DNA of 64,000 bases from the NCBI GenBank assembly GCA_020632915.1, contig JACKEP010000013.1:105534-169533 (forward strand), in the 5' to 3' direction. Positions 36,535-44,643 of the stretch are shown in pieces. The translations under genes and the position numbers were made by a program. This DNA comes from Alphaproteobacteria bacterium (GTDB taxonomy: Bacteria; Myxococcota_A; UBA796; GCA-2862545). Within the stretch, counting starts at the first letter, position 1. Every line of letters starts with the position of its first letter. The notes beneath the pieces are model-generated. The model worked only from the letters and a program-made list of their open reading frames with translations, was not told where the DNA came from and made no database searches.

Positions 36535-38616
36535 TCAGGAGACGTGTGCACCCTCGGGGCGCAGGTGCAGGAACGGCGAGCGCGCCACCACCTCGGCGAC
36601 CAGGCTGTTCGGAAGCCGATCATGGTGGGTGGGACGCACGAGGAACCAGGCGCGCGCACGCGTCAGTGCCTCCAGGCGCAGCGCCAGCGCCGGCAGCTCA
36701 CGATCGGGGCAGCTGACCTGCACCGACGTCTCCTCGTCGTCGACCTGCACCCCGAGCACCCGCGCCCTGTGCGCGCCGAGCTCCGCCAGCGCGGCTCCGA
36801 CGTCGGCCGTGGGCACGAACAGGTGCACGTCGCTCCAGGGCTCCCAGAGCTCGGTGCCCCCCGCGGTCAGCGCCGCCACCATCGCGGCGTGCCCGGCGAT
36901 CTCGAGGTGGGCATCGGTGCTCTCGAGGGCGTCGTAGGCGCCCTCGACGCACGCCACCGACACGCCGCACACCGGGTAGCCCGCCAGCGGACCCGCCTGC
37001 AGCGCCCGCTCCACGCCGCGCTGCACGCCGGGCAGGAACCGCGCCGGCAGGTCGTCGTCGTCCACGGTGGCCGCCCAGCGCAGCGCACCGAGGTCCCCGG
37101 TCGGTGCCGTGTCCAACCAGACCTCGCCGAACTCGGCCACCTCCCCGTCCGACGCCAGTCGCAGGTGGCGTCCGTGGGCACGGTGGGCCGCCCGCGCCGG
37201 CACCTCGAGGTAGCCGACCGGGCGGGGGCCCACGACGAGACGCAAGCCGTGGCGGACCCGCAGCGACGTGAGCACCTCGTCGAGCTGGCGCCTGCACCCT
37301 GCGGCCAGCACGCGCCCCGGCGGGCGCTCGACCTCGGTGACCTGCACGCTCGGATCGAGCACCACCGCGCGCGCCAGCGCCGCGTCGAGGTCGGCGGCCT
37401 TCGACGGTGCCGCGACGTCGAGGTGGACCCAGGCCATCGTCGGGCGCGGCGGCGGCGGCTCCAGGGGGACGACGGGACCATCGGTGAACGCGTCCCCAGG
37501 ACGCCCGGGCAGGCCGTCCCACACCGCGACGACGTCGCCGGTCCCGGTGTAGCGGGCCTTGGACCGACGGGGCCCCCGCAGCTGGTAGAGCTTGTGGACG
37601 CGCACCGTCTCGCCGGTGCGGCAGTTGCGCCAGACCTGGTTGTCGCGCACCTCGCCGCTCCAGATCCGCACCCCCGTCACCAGCGCGTCCTCCGCGTCCA
37701 GGTGCGTGGTCACCCACTGCGCGACGAACGTGGCGCCGGCCTCGGCGTCGGCGGGACGGCGCCACGTGGTCGGATCCGGGGCGAGCCGCACGAGGCCGTC
37801 GAGCAGGGCCGCAGCGCCCACGTTCGCCGTGCCGCTGGCGAGGAACACCGGCAGCAGCTCCCCGTCGCGCACCGCGCGGGCCAGCCCGTCCCAGGCGGCG
37901 TCGGCGGGCAGCTCCAGGTGCTCCAGGTAGGTCTCGAGCAGGGCGTCGTCGGTCACCGCGATCGCCTCGACCAGGCGCTCCCGCGCAGCGTCGACCGCGT
38001 CGCGCATCGGTGACGGCACGGGCTCGGGAGACCAGGCCCCCGACCCTTCCGGGTCGTACCGCAGCACGCGGTCGGCGAGCAGGTCCACGAGGCCCACCAG
38101 CACACCGTCCTCGTGGACGGGGAGTTGGAGCAGCACGGCCCGGCGTCGGGCCACCTCTTCCATCCGCGCGACGATCGGAGCGATCGCTCCGGGACGATCG
38201 ACCTTGGTGATCACGGCGCCGAGCGCGGCGTCCACGTGGCGTCCAGTCCGGAGCGCATCCTCCGCGCCCCGCTCGATCCCATCGGGCGCGGCCACCACCA
38301 GCAGCTGCAGATCCACCCCGGCGATCGCCAGGCGGGACGTGTAGCAGCCGTGGTCACCGCCGGGTGTGTCGAGCAGGTGGACCACGGTCTCGCCCCACGG
38401 CAGCCACGCCCAGGCCGGCCAGACGGTGTGGTGGCGCGCGATGGCGTCGGCGTGGGCGTCGAGCAGGCTCGTGCCTGCGTCCACCGCGCCCGGCTGGCGT
38501 ACCACACCTGCCGCGTGGAGCAGGATCTCGGCGAGCTGCGTCTTGCCGCACGAGGGGTGCCCCAGCAGGCCGACGGAACAGGTCCGGCTGGCCTCCGCGG
38601 CAGGCGTGCGCTTCAT
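36535..38616 (-). CDS. Divergent EF-G-like translational GTPase
   Basis: A 693-residue protein with the domain order of EF-G. G1 is GHPSCGKT (19-26), the switch region is VDAGTSLLDAHADAIARHHT, G3 is DTPGGDHGCYT instead of DTPGHVDF, and G4 is TKVDRPGA instead of NKxD. Domain II (DALVTGVRIWSGEV) and a domain IV-like region (QAGPLAGYPVCGVSVACVEGAYDALESTDAHLEIAGHA) follow. Loss of the catalytic His after DTPG and the altered G4 point to a paralogue with weak or altered GTPase activity. Relatives are annotated as EF-G-like or FusA2, of unclear role. ATG 38616 has GGAGG nearby. Confidence 0.8.
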   Translation of the reverse strand: MKRTPAAEASRTCSVGLLGHPSCGKTQLAEILLHAAGVVRQPGAVDAGTSLLDAHADAIARHHTVWPAWAWLPWGETVVHLLDTPGGDHGCYTSRLAIAGVDLQLLVVAAPDGIERGAEDALRTGRHVDAALGAVITKVDRPGAIAPIVARMEEVARRRAVLLQLPVHEDGVLVGLVDLLADRVLRYDPEGSGAWSPEPVPSPMRDAVDAARERLVEAIAVTDDALLETYLEHLELPADAAWDGLARAVRDGELLPVFLASGTANVGAAALLDGLVRLAPDPTTWRRPADAEAGATFVAQWVTTHLDAEDALVTGVRIWSGEVRDNQVWRNCRTGETVRVHKLYQLRGPRRSKARYTGTGDVVAVWDGLPGRPGDAFTDGPVVPLEPPPPRPTMAWVHLDVAAPSKAADLDAALARAVVLDPSVQVTEVERPPGRVLAAGCRRQLDEVLTSLRVRHGLRLVVGPRPVGYLEVPARAAHRAHGRHLRLASDGEVAEFGEVWLDTAPTGDLGALRWAATVDDDDLPARFLPGVQRGVERALQAGPLAGYPVCGVSVACVEGAYDALESTDAHLEIAGHAAMVAALTAGGTELWEPWSDVHLFVPTADVGAALAELGAHRARVLGVQVDDEETSVQVSCPDRELPALALRLEALTRARAWFLVRPTHHDRLPNSLVAEVVARSPFLHLRPEGAHVS

Positions 38617-38695
38617 GCGGGCCCCCTCCACGGCGCCAGGACACGTCGGAAGGTCCAACGCCCGAACGGTCGCACGGTTCCCCGCGCGCGCACGG

Positions 38696-39772
38696 TCACC
38701 CCATCCACATCATCGCGACGATGGTCACGATCATCGCCAGCAGGAACAGGGTGATGCCGAACGCGAAGCCGCCCACGAGGAGCAGGCGATCGCGCGCGGG
38801 AGACAGGGCGACCTCGCCACCGTGGTCGTCGCGGGCGGGCGCCGGAGCCGACGCGGCGGGGCTGGGCGCGCTGCGCGCCGCGACGGCCCCCGCACCCGTG
38901 CCACCCGCCAACGCGGCGTGACGCTCGGTGGGGTCGTCGTTGCCGCCCTGCCGGTGGGGACGATCGCCCTGGTAGGCGCCCGCGGTGCCGCCGACCGTGA
39001 CGACCAGGACGGTCACGTTGTCGTGGCCGCCGCGCTGCAGGGCGAGGTCGACCAGCGTGGACGACGCGACCTCGGGCGTGCACCCCGCGACCGTGGCGCC
39101 GATCTCCCAGTCCTCGACCAGATCGTGCAGGCCGTCCGACGACAGCACCAGCGCGTCGCCGTCCTGCAGGGCCAGGGGCTCGGCGAACACCTCCGGCTCC
39201 AGCGGCTTGCCGTTGGACATCTTGGCGTGGCCGAGCGCGCGGGTGAGCATGCCGACGTCGGGGTGATCCTTGGCCTCCTCGGCCGTGATCATGCCGCGGT
39301 CGAGCAGGCTCTGGACCCGGGTGTGGTCGACGGTGCGCTCGATGACGTGGCCGCCACGGACGTGGAACAGGCGGCTGTCGCCCACGAGGCCGACCCACGC
39401 CTGGCGGCCGCGCACCGCCGTGACCACCGCCGTGGTGCCCATGCCGCGCTTGCCGGCCTGGCGGCCTTCGTCGAGGATCGCCTGGTTGGCGGTGAGCAGC
39501 GCTTCGTGCAGGCCACCTCGGGGATCGTCGGCGTGGCGGGTCATCACGTCGTGGATGACCTCGACGGCGAGCTGGCTCGCCACCTCCCCCGCTTCGTGGC
39601 CCCCCATGCCGTCGCACACCATGGCGAGCATCGAGCCGTCGTCGAGCCAGAACAGGCCCTGGCTGTCTTCGTTGTTGGTGCGCACCGACCCGACGTCCGT
39701 GCGGACGGCGTGGGCCAGCGGGATGCCGTGGCTGAGGCGCACGTCTTCCTCGGTGCGGGAAGGTTCAGCCAT
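38696..39772 (-). CDS. PP2C-family serine/threonine phosphatase with C-terminal membrane anchor
   Basis: A 358-residue protein. The PP2C domain (residues about 15-260) keeps the metal-binding motifs: RTNNEDSQG, CDGMGGHEAGE, GTTAVVTAVRG, GDSRLF, SSDGLHDL and the late GGHDNVTVLVV. A proline/alanine-rich linker (about 265-325) leads to one C-terminal membrane helix (about 335-355), which ties the phosphatase to the inner membrane. Such enzymes oppose Hanks-type kinases; no kinase is visible nearby. ATG 39772 is used. Confidence 0.9.
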   Translation of the reverse strand: MAEPSRTEEDVRLSHGIPLAHAVRTDVGSVRTNNEDSQGLFWLDDGSMLAMVCDGMGGHEAGEVASQLAVEVIHDVMTRHADDPRGGLHEALLTANQAILDEGRQAGKRGMGTTAVVTAVRGRQAWVGLVGDSRLFHVRGGHVIERTVDHTRVQSLLDRGMITAEEAKDHPDVGMLTRALGHAKMSNGKPLEPEVFAEPLALQDGDALVLSSDGLHDLVEDWEIGATVAGCTPEVASSTLVDLALQRGGHDNVTVLVVTVGGTAGAYQGDRPHRQGGNDDPTERHAALAGGTGAGAVAARSAPSPAASAPAPARDDHGGEVALSPARDRLLLVGGFAFGITLFLLAMIVTIVAMMWMG

Positions 39773-39841
39773 CGACGGGCACCCACGACACGGTTCCCAC
39801 CTTGCTTACCACACCTGCGCCAGACGGCGGGCGGCCGATCG

Positions 39842-40564
39842 TCACAGCGGGACCAGGGCGGGGCGCCGCGACACCGCACCGCCCTCCGGCACGAAGATCG
39901 TGCTGCGACCGAGGCGGGAGCCTCCCGAGGCGTAGCGTCCGACGGTGAGCGTCCACGGTCCCCCCTCCACGCCGAACAACGCGAACCGCCCGGACGCGCC
40001 GGTGGCGATGGCCTCGGGATCGTAGGCCACGCCGTCCTCATCGAGGTAGCACGCCTCCGTGGTGCCGTCCTCCGGCGCCAGCGTGTCCTGGAGCTGCGCG
40101 AAGCCGTACGCCTCGATCGGCGCGAGGTCGGCCTGATCGGCCTCGACGACGTACAGGCGCGTCTCGCCGATCACCATCCCGCCGTCGCCGTCGGCCCCGG
40201 GGCACCCCGCGAACAGGGCACGCCACGACGCCGCCTCCGTCTCCGGGAGGCCCCAGATCTGCCCCGACGGCACGGTGAACGTGTCGGACAGGCCCGACTC
40301 CCCGGCGAGCGCGACCGGCACCATGCCCTCACCCGACACGACGATGTGGATGCTCTCGCCGCGCGGCGCGTCCAGGTAGAACCGTCCCTTGTCGTCGGTG
40401 ACGGTGGTGTCGACCTCGTCGAAGTCCTGGTTGCGCAGCGACAGCGTGGCCCCCACGAGGGGCGTGTCGTCGTCCTTCGACGTCGTCGCGATGCCCTCGA
40501 TCTCGACGGCGGTCGCACACCCCGTCAGCGCCACGGTCAGCACGGCCGGCGTCCACGCCCTCAC
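39842..40564 (-). CDS. Lipoprotein with carboxypeptidase-regulatory-like domain
   Basis: A 240-residue lipoprotein (ALTGC, lipidated Cys16). Residues 20-95 form a beta-sandwich of the carboxypeptidase-regulatory type (GATLSLRNQDFDEVDTTVTDDKGRFYL, where DDKGRF is the usual turn). The rest contains two Cys, GETRLYVVEADQADLAPIEAYGF, and a second beta domain (GASGRFALFGVEGGPWTLTVGRYAS). Its function is unknown; surface anchoring of such domains is common in myxobacteria. The start is GTG 40564, overlapping the recO stop as GTGA. Confidence 0.75.
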   Translation of the reverse strand: MRAWTPAVLTVALTGCATAVEIEGIATTSKDDDTPLVGATLSLRNQDFDEVDTTVTDDKGRFYLDAPRGESIHIVVSGEGMVPVALAGESGLSDTFTVPSGQIWGLPETEAASWRALFAGCPGADGDGGMVIGETRLYVVEADQADLAPIEAYGFAQLQDTLAPEDGTTEACYLDEDGVAYDPEAIATGASGRFALFGVEGGPWTLTVGRYASGGSRLGRSTIFVPEGGAVSRRPALVPL

Positions 40565-41283
40565 GCGCCCTCCACGTCCAGCAGGGCCCGCGCGCGCAGC
40601 CCTGCATGGCACTGATACTCGATGAAGTCGGTGAGCAGCCACCCGCAGCCGGTCGGGACCGGCACCTCCGGCGTCTGCGCGAGCGGCGTGTGGAGCAGGG
40701 CGTCGACCTCCGCCAGCGCCGCGGCGTCGACGGCGGTGCCATGCCCGCAGTGCCCGTGCACCCCGCCCCCTGCCTCGGGGTCGAAGCGCACGGTGCCCGC
40801 CAGCGGCAGCCCGCACACCGCGCACTGGCGCAGCTGCGGACGAAGACCCGCGAACGCCAGGGCCTTGGCCTCGAACGCCACCCTGCTCGCCGCACCGGGT
40901 CCGGGATCGGCCTCCAACAGCGCGAGCCACGCCTCCAGCAGCCCGAACCCCCGGTCGCCGGCAAGGCCATGGGTCGACAGGAGGAGCACCACGTCGCAGC
41001 CGTAGGCGAGCAGCACCACGCGCCCGTAGTCCTGCCGGGCGCGCCGCGGCGCCCCGACGACGTCAGCCGTCACCAGGGTGGCCAGCTCCCCGCGCCCGCT
41101 CCGCCAGGTCGCCCGCACCCGGGTGCCCGGATCCAGCGCGCCGGCGAACCGCTTGCGGGAGGCGCGCGCGCCCCGGGCCACCACGTCGACCCGGCCGTGC
41201 GCGGCGCAGATCAGGCGGACGACCCGGTCGGTGTCGCCCAGATCCTGCCGCCCGACCACGATCGCCTCGCTCTCGTGCTCCAC
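40561..41283 (-). CDS. recO: DNA repair protein RecO
   Basis: A mediator that loads RecA with RecF and RecR and anneals complementary strands. The 240-residue protein has an N-terminal OB-fold (AIVVGRQDLGDTDRVVRLICAAHGRV), a helical middle, and a zinc finger: CAVCG, later HCGHG. It ends with FIEYQCHAG, where the C-terminal helix follows. GTG 41283 overlaps nothing upstream but sits 6 bases from the mgtE stop. Confidence 0.88.
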   Translation of the reverse strand: MEHESEAIVVGRQDLGDTDRVVRLICAAHGRVDVVARGARASRKRFAGALDPGTRVRATWRSGRGELATLVTADVVGAPRRARQDYGRVVLLAYGCDVVLLLSTHGLAGDRGFGLLEAWLALLEADPGPGAASRVAFEAKALAFAGLRPQLRQCAVCGLPLAGTVRFDPEAGGGVHGHCGHGTAVDAAALAEVDALLHTPLAQTPEVPVPTGCGWLLTDFIEYQCHAGLRARALLDVEGA

Positions 41284-41288
41284 CCCGC

Positions 41289-42668
41289 CTACCCCCCGAC
41301 CAGCGCCGTCGCGATCGACAGGTACACGGCGATGCCGACCAGATCGATGCTCATCGTCACCAGGGGCCCCGACGCCACGGCCGGGTCGACGTCCAGACGC
41401 GACAGGAACACCGGCACCCCGGCCCCGAGCAGGCTCGCCGCCGACACCGCCAGCACCACGGCGAGGCCGACGCTGGCGCCCACGTAGGGGGCGTTGTCGT
41501 AGCGCAGGGCCGCATACCCACCGAGCAGGAGTCCGAACGCCGCCCCCAGCACGACGCCCACGCGCACCTCGTGCCACACGAAGCGCACCGCGCCGCCGAG
41601 CTGCACGCCCCCGGTCGCGAGGCCACGCACGGCGAGCGTGGCCGCCTGGATGCCGACGTTGCCGCCCATGCCCATCACCACCGGGATGAAGCCGGCGAGC
41701 ACGGCCTGCCGCTCCAGCGTGCCCTGGAACGACCGGATGAGCTCCGACGCCACCACCCCACCGACGATCGTGGCGAACAACCAGCCGGCGCGGTGGCGCA
41801 CGGCGGCGAGCACGGGCCGCTGCAGCGAGGGGTCCTCGACCTCGGACAGCCCGACCATGCGGTACATGTCCTCGACGGCCTCGTCGCGCACGACGTCGAG
41901 CACGTCGTCGACGGTGACGATGCCCAGCAGCACCCCGTTCGGATCGACCACCGGCACCGCCAGCAGGTCGTAGCGGGCGACGAGGCGGGCGACGTCCTCC
42001 TGGTCGTCCATCGGGCGGACGGCGATCACCTCGCGCGTCATCACCGCGAGCAACGGCGTCGTCGGCGGGTGGACCACCAGCTCACGGAGCGACACGACGC
42101 CGACCAGCACCTCGCCGGCGTCGACCACGTAGACGTAGTGGACGTTGACCAGCTCGTCCGAGCCCCGCTGCAGCGTGCGGATCGCCGCGCCACAGGTGCC
42201 GCTGGTGGGCTGGGTGAACACGTCCGTGGACATGATCCCGCCCGCCGAGTCGGGCGGCCACGCCAGCAGGGCGGCCAGCTCGGCCTGATCGTCGTCGTCG
42301 AGGCCGGCGAGCACGCGCGCCCGGACATCGTCGGCGAGCACCCCCATGACGTCGGTGGCGTCGTCCGGTTCGAGGCGATCGAGCAGGTCCGCGACCCGCT
42401 CCTCGGTCATCTCCGCGGTCACCCGGCGGACGGCGTCGTCGGACAGGTGGGCGAGGACCGCAGCGGCCTGGTCGGGGTCGTCGATCGCCCGGTACAGCCG
42501 CCGCTGCTCCAGCCACGTCAGGTGGTCCATCGCGGCGGCGACGTCCTCGGCACGGGCCGCAGCCACCGCCTTGCGGAGCGCTGGCTCGGCCTCGCGGCGC
42601 ACGAGGCGCTGCAGCGCGGCGTCGTCGCGGCTGCCGCCGCCGTCGTCCCCGCCTTCGGGCGTGCTCAC
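41289..42668 (-). CDS. mgtE: MgtE-type magnesium transporter
   Basis: A 459-residue transporter. The N-terminal superhelical domain (residues 15-130) has ALQRLVRREAEPALRKAV-type helices. Two CBS domains follow (about 135-255; MSTDVFTQPTSGTCGAA, YDLLAVPVVDPNGVLLGIVTVDDVLDVV). The transmembrane part starts near 285 (AGWLFATIVGGVVASELI, VVMGMGGNVGIQAATLAVRGL) with the conserved GNVGxQ. Mg2+ binding between CBS and N domains closes the pore in Thermus MgtE. GTG 42668 overlaps the RodZ-like stop as GTGA. Confidence 0.93.
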   Translation of the reverse strand: MSTPEGGDDGGGSRDDAALQRLVRREAEPALRKAVAAARAEDVAAAMDHLTWLEQRRLYRAIDDPDQAAAVLAHLSDDAVRRVTAEMTEERVADLLDRLEPDDATDVMGVLADDVRARVLAGLDDDDQAELAALLAWPPDSAGGIMSTDVFTQPTSGTCGAAIRTLQRGSDELVNVHYVYVVDAGEVLVGVVSLRELVVHPPTTPLLAVMTREVIAVRPMDDQEDVARLVARYDLLAVPVVDPNGVLLGIVTVDDVLDVVRDEAVEDMYRMVGLSEVEDPSLQRPVLAAVRHRAGWLFATIVGGVVASELIRSFQGTLERQAVLAGFIPVVMGMGGNVGIQAATLAVRGLATGGVQLGGAVRFVWHEVRVGVVLGAAFGLLLGGYAALRYDNAPYVGASVGLAVVLAVSAASLLGAGVPVFLSRLDVDPAVASGPLVTMSIDLVGIAVYLSIATALVGG

Positions 42669-43435
42669 TCCACCGCTCCGGTGACCACGGGGCGGCCGTC
42701 GCGCACGAACGTCAGCGTCCGGGGACGGTCCTGGTGGCCTCGCGGCGCGATCCGCCGACCGTCCAGCCAGACCCGCGCGGAGGTGAGGTCGGGCACGTCG
42801 ACGCTGACCTCGTCCCGTCCGGTGTACGACACCTCCCGCCCGCCCTCGAACAGGCCCGACGCGACGAGCTGACCGTCGACCTCCACCCGGAGGCGGGCGT
42901 TGCGGAGCAGCTGGAGCTTGACCACGACCGGCTCGGCCGCGGACGGATCGGGGAGCGCCTGGACGTCGCGCCAGAGCTGGACGCCCTGCCAGGCCACCAG
43001 CACGAAGAACAGGCTGGTCGTGACGATCGCCAGGCGGCGCACCACCGCCAGCGGGACGCGTGGCGATGGGGAGCCGTCGGGGACGGGGCGGGTGGCCACC
43101 ACGGGATCGGACGGCAGGTCGCCGTCGAGACCGTCGACCGTGGGCACGGGCCCCGTGGGACGCTCCCCGTGTCCCGAGGTCGCGTCGTTCCACGACGGCA
43201 GGGTGGGCGGGTCGTGCGGGCGTGGCGCTGCCGTGGCCTCGAAGCGCTCGAGGTAGCGGCGGCAGGTGCGCGCGTAGGCCGTGGCGTAGGGTCCAGGCGG
43301 CAGCAGGTGCAGCGCGCCGTCCTCGAGCGCGCGCAAGTAGTCGACCGGGATCGCGGTGGCGTCGGCGACGTCGTCCACCGACAGGCCGAGCGCCTCACGA
43401 CGGCGCCGAAGATCCCGCCCGGTCGATTCGCTCAT
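42665..43435 (-). CDS. RodZ-like helix-turn-helix membrane protein
   Basis: A 256-residue protein in three parts: an N-terminal HTH (GRDLRRRREALGLSVDDVADATAIPVDYLRALE; residues 6-60), one membrane helix (about 134-152), and a C-terminal periplasmic beta domain (DUF4115-like, with VDGQLVASGLFEGGREVSYTGRDEVSV). RodZ links MreB filaments to the membrane in rod-shaped cells; no mreB is in the window. Other proteins share this architecture, so cell-shape function is likely but not certain. Confidence 0.82.
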   Translation of the reverse strand: MSESTGRDLRRRREALGLSVDDVADATAIPVDYLRALEDGALHLLPPGPYATAYARTCRRYLERFEATAAPRPHDPPTLPSWNDATSGHGERPTGPVPTVDGLDGDLPSDPVVATRPVPDGSPSPRVPLAVVRRLAIVTTSLFFVLVAWQGVQLWRDVQALPDPSAAEPVVVKLQLLRNARLRVEVDGQLVASGLFEGGREVSYTGRDEVSVDVPDLTSARVWLDGRRIAPRGHQDRPRTLTFVRDGRPVVTGAVE

Positions 43436-43460
43436 GCCGCCTCCTGCCCGCTCGACGAGC

Positions 43461-44609
43461 CTACGACGCGGCCGCGCCGGACGCGACCGCACACCCCGCA
43501 GCCCGGCGCGCGGCGTCGAGCCAGCCGCGATCCGCGGCCTGATCCCACGCCTTGCCGAGCTGTCCGCACGCCGCCGACACGTCCTGCCCGCGCGTCACCC
43601 GCACCGTGCAGCTCACCCCGCGCGCGTGCAGGTCGGCCTTGAACCCCCGCACCACCGCGTCGGACGGCGGCCGCAGCGCCCGATCCGGGTTGGCGTTGTA
43701 GGGGATGAGGTTGACCTTGGCGGGGATGCCGCGGAGCAGGTCGGCGAGCCGCGCCGCGTCGTCGGGCGTGTCGTTGAAGCCCGCGAACATCACGTACTCG
43801 AAGGTGATCCGCTTGCCGGGCGGCAGCGGGAAGGCGCGGCACGCCTCCACGAGCTCGTGCAGCGAGTGGCGCGCGGTGATCGGCATGATCGCCGCACGCT
43901 GGTCCTGGGTGGTGGCGTTGAGCGACACGGCGAGGTTGACCGGCAGGCGCGCCGCGAGCTCGGCCATGCGGGGCACGAGCCCGACCGTGGACACGGTGAC
44001 CTTGCGGTGCCCGAAGTGCAGGCCTTCGTCGTGCAGGCACAGCTCGAGGGCGTCGGTGAGGTGGTCGAGGTTGTGCAGCGGCTCGCCCATGCCCATGAAC
44101 ACGAGGTTCGTGAGCCGCTCGCCCTCGGGCAGCAGCCGCCCGACCTGCAGCGCCTGGTTGGCGATCTCGCTGGCCTTGAGGTGGCGCTTGAGGCCGAGGT
44201 CGCCGGTGAGGCAGAACGTGCACGCCATCGCGCAGCCCACCTGGGACGACACGCACAGCGTGCGCTTGCGGTCGCCGTCGGGGATGAGCACCGACTCGAT
44301 GGTGTAGCCGTCGGCGAGGCGCCAGAGGAACTTGGTGGTCCCGTCCTCCGAACGGAGCACCAACGCCGGCTCGAGCATCGCGATCCAGGCCAGCGCGTCG
44401 AGCTCACGCAGGACGGGCGCCGCGACGCCCCGCACCTGGTCGAAGGCGGTGATGCCGTCCTGCCACAGGGCCTTGTAGACCTTGAGCGCGCGGCCGTGCC
44501 CCGGCTCGAGGTGCGCGTCCCACCACGCCTGGAACTGGGTCCACGTCAGGCTCTTGACGTCGAGACGGCCCTGGGCGTCGCGGTGGAGCGGATGGGATCG
44601 ACGGCTCAT
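43461..44609 (-). CDS. rlmN: Dual-specificity 23S rRNA/tRNA adenine-C2 methyltransferase RlmN
   Basis: Methylates A2503 of 23S rRNA and A37 of some tRNAs at C2 by radical SAM chemistry. It is 382 residues with the cluster cysteines C126, C130 and C133 in CAMACTFC. Conserved motifs include VSSQVGCAMACTFC, NLVFMGMGEPLHN, VTVSTVGLVP and the late TVRVTRGQDVSAACGQL, which holds the catalytic C-terminal cysteine. The 'GMGEP' and this terminal Cys distinguish RlmN from other radical SAM enzymes. Start is ATG 44609. Confidence 0.95.
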   Translation of the reverse strand: MSRRSHPLHRDAQGRLDVKSLTWTQFQAWWDAHLEPGHGRALKVYKALWQDGITAFDQVRGVAAPVLRELDALAWIAMLEPALVLRSEDGTTKFLWRLADGYTIESVLIPDGDRKRTLCVSSQVGCAMACTFCLTGDLGLKRHLKASEIANQALQVGRLLPEGERLTNLVFMGMGEPLHNLDHLTDALELCLHDEGLHFGHRKVTVSTVGLVPRMAELAARLPVNLAVSLNATTQDQRAAIMPITARHSLHELVEACRAFPLPPGKRITFEYVMFAGFNDTPDDAARLADLLRGIPAKVNLIPYNANPDRALRPPSDAVVRGFKADLHARGVSCTVRVTRGQDVSAACGQLGKAWDQAADRGWLDAARRAAGCAVASGAAAS

Positions 44610-44643
44610 CCGCACCTCCCGGGCCCCGCGCGGCCCAGCCGAC

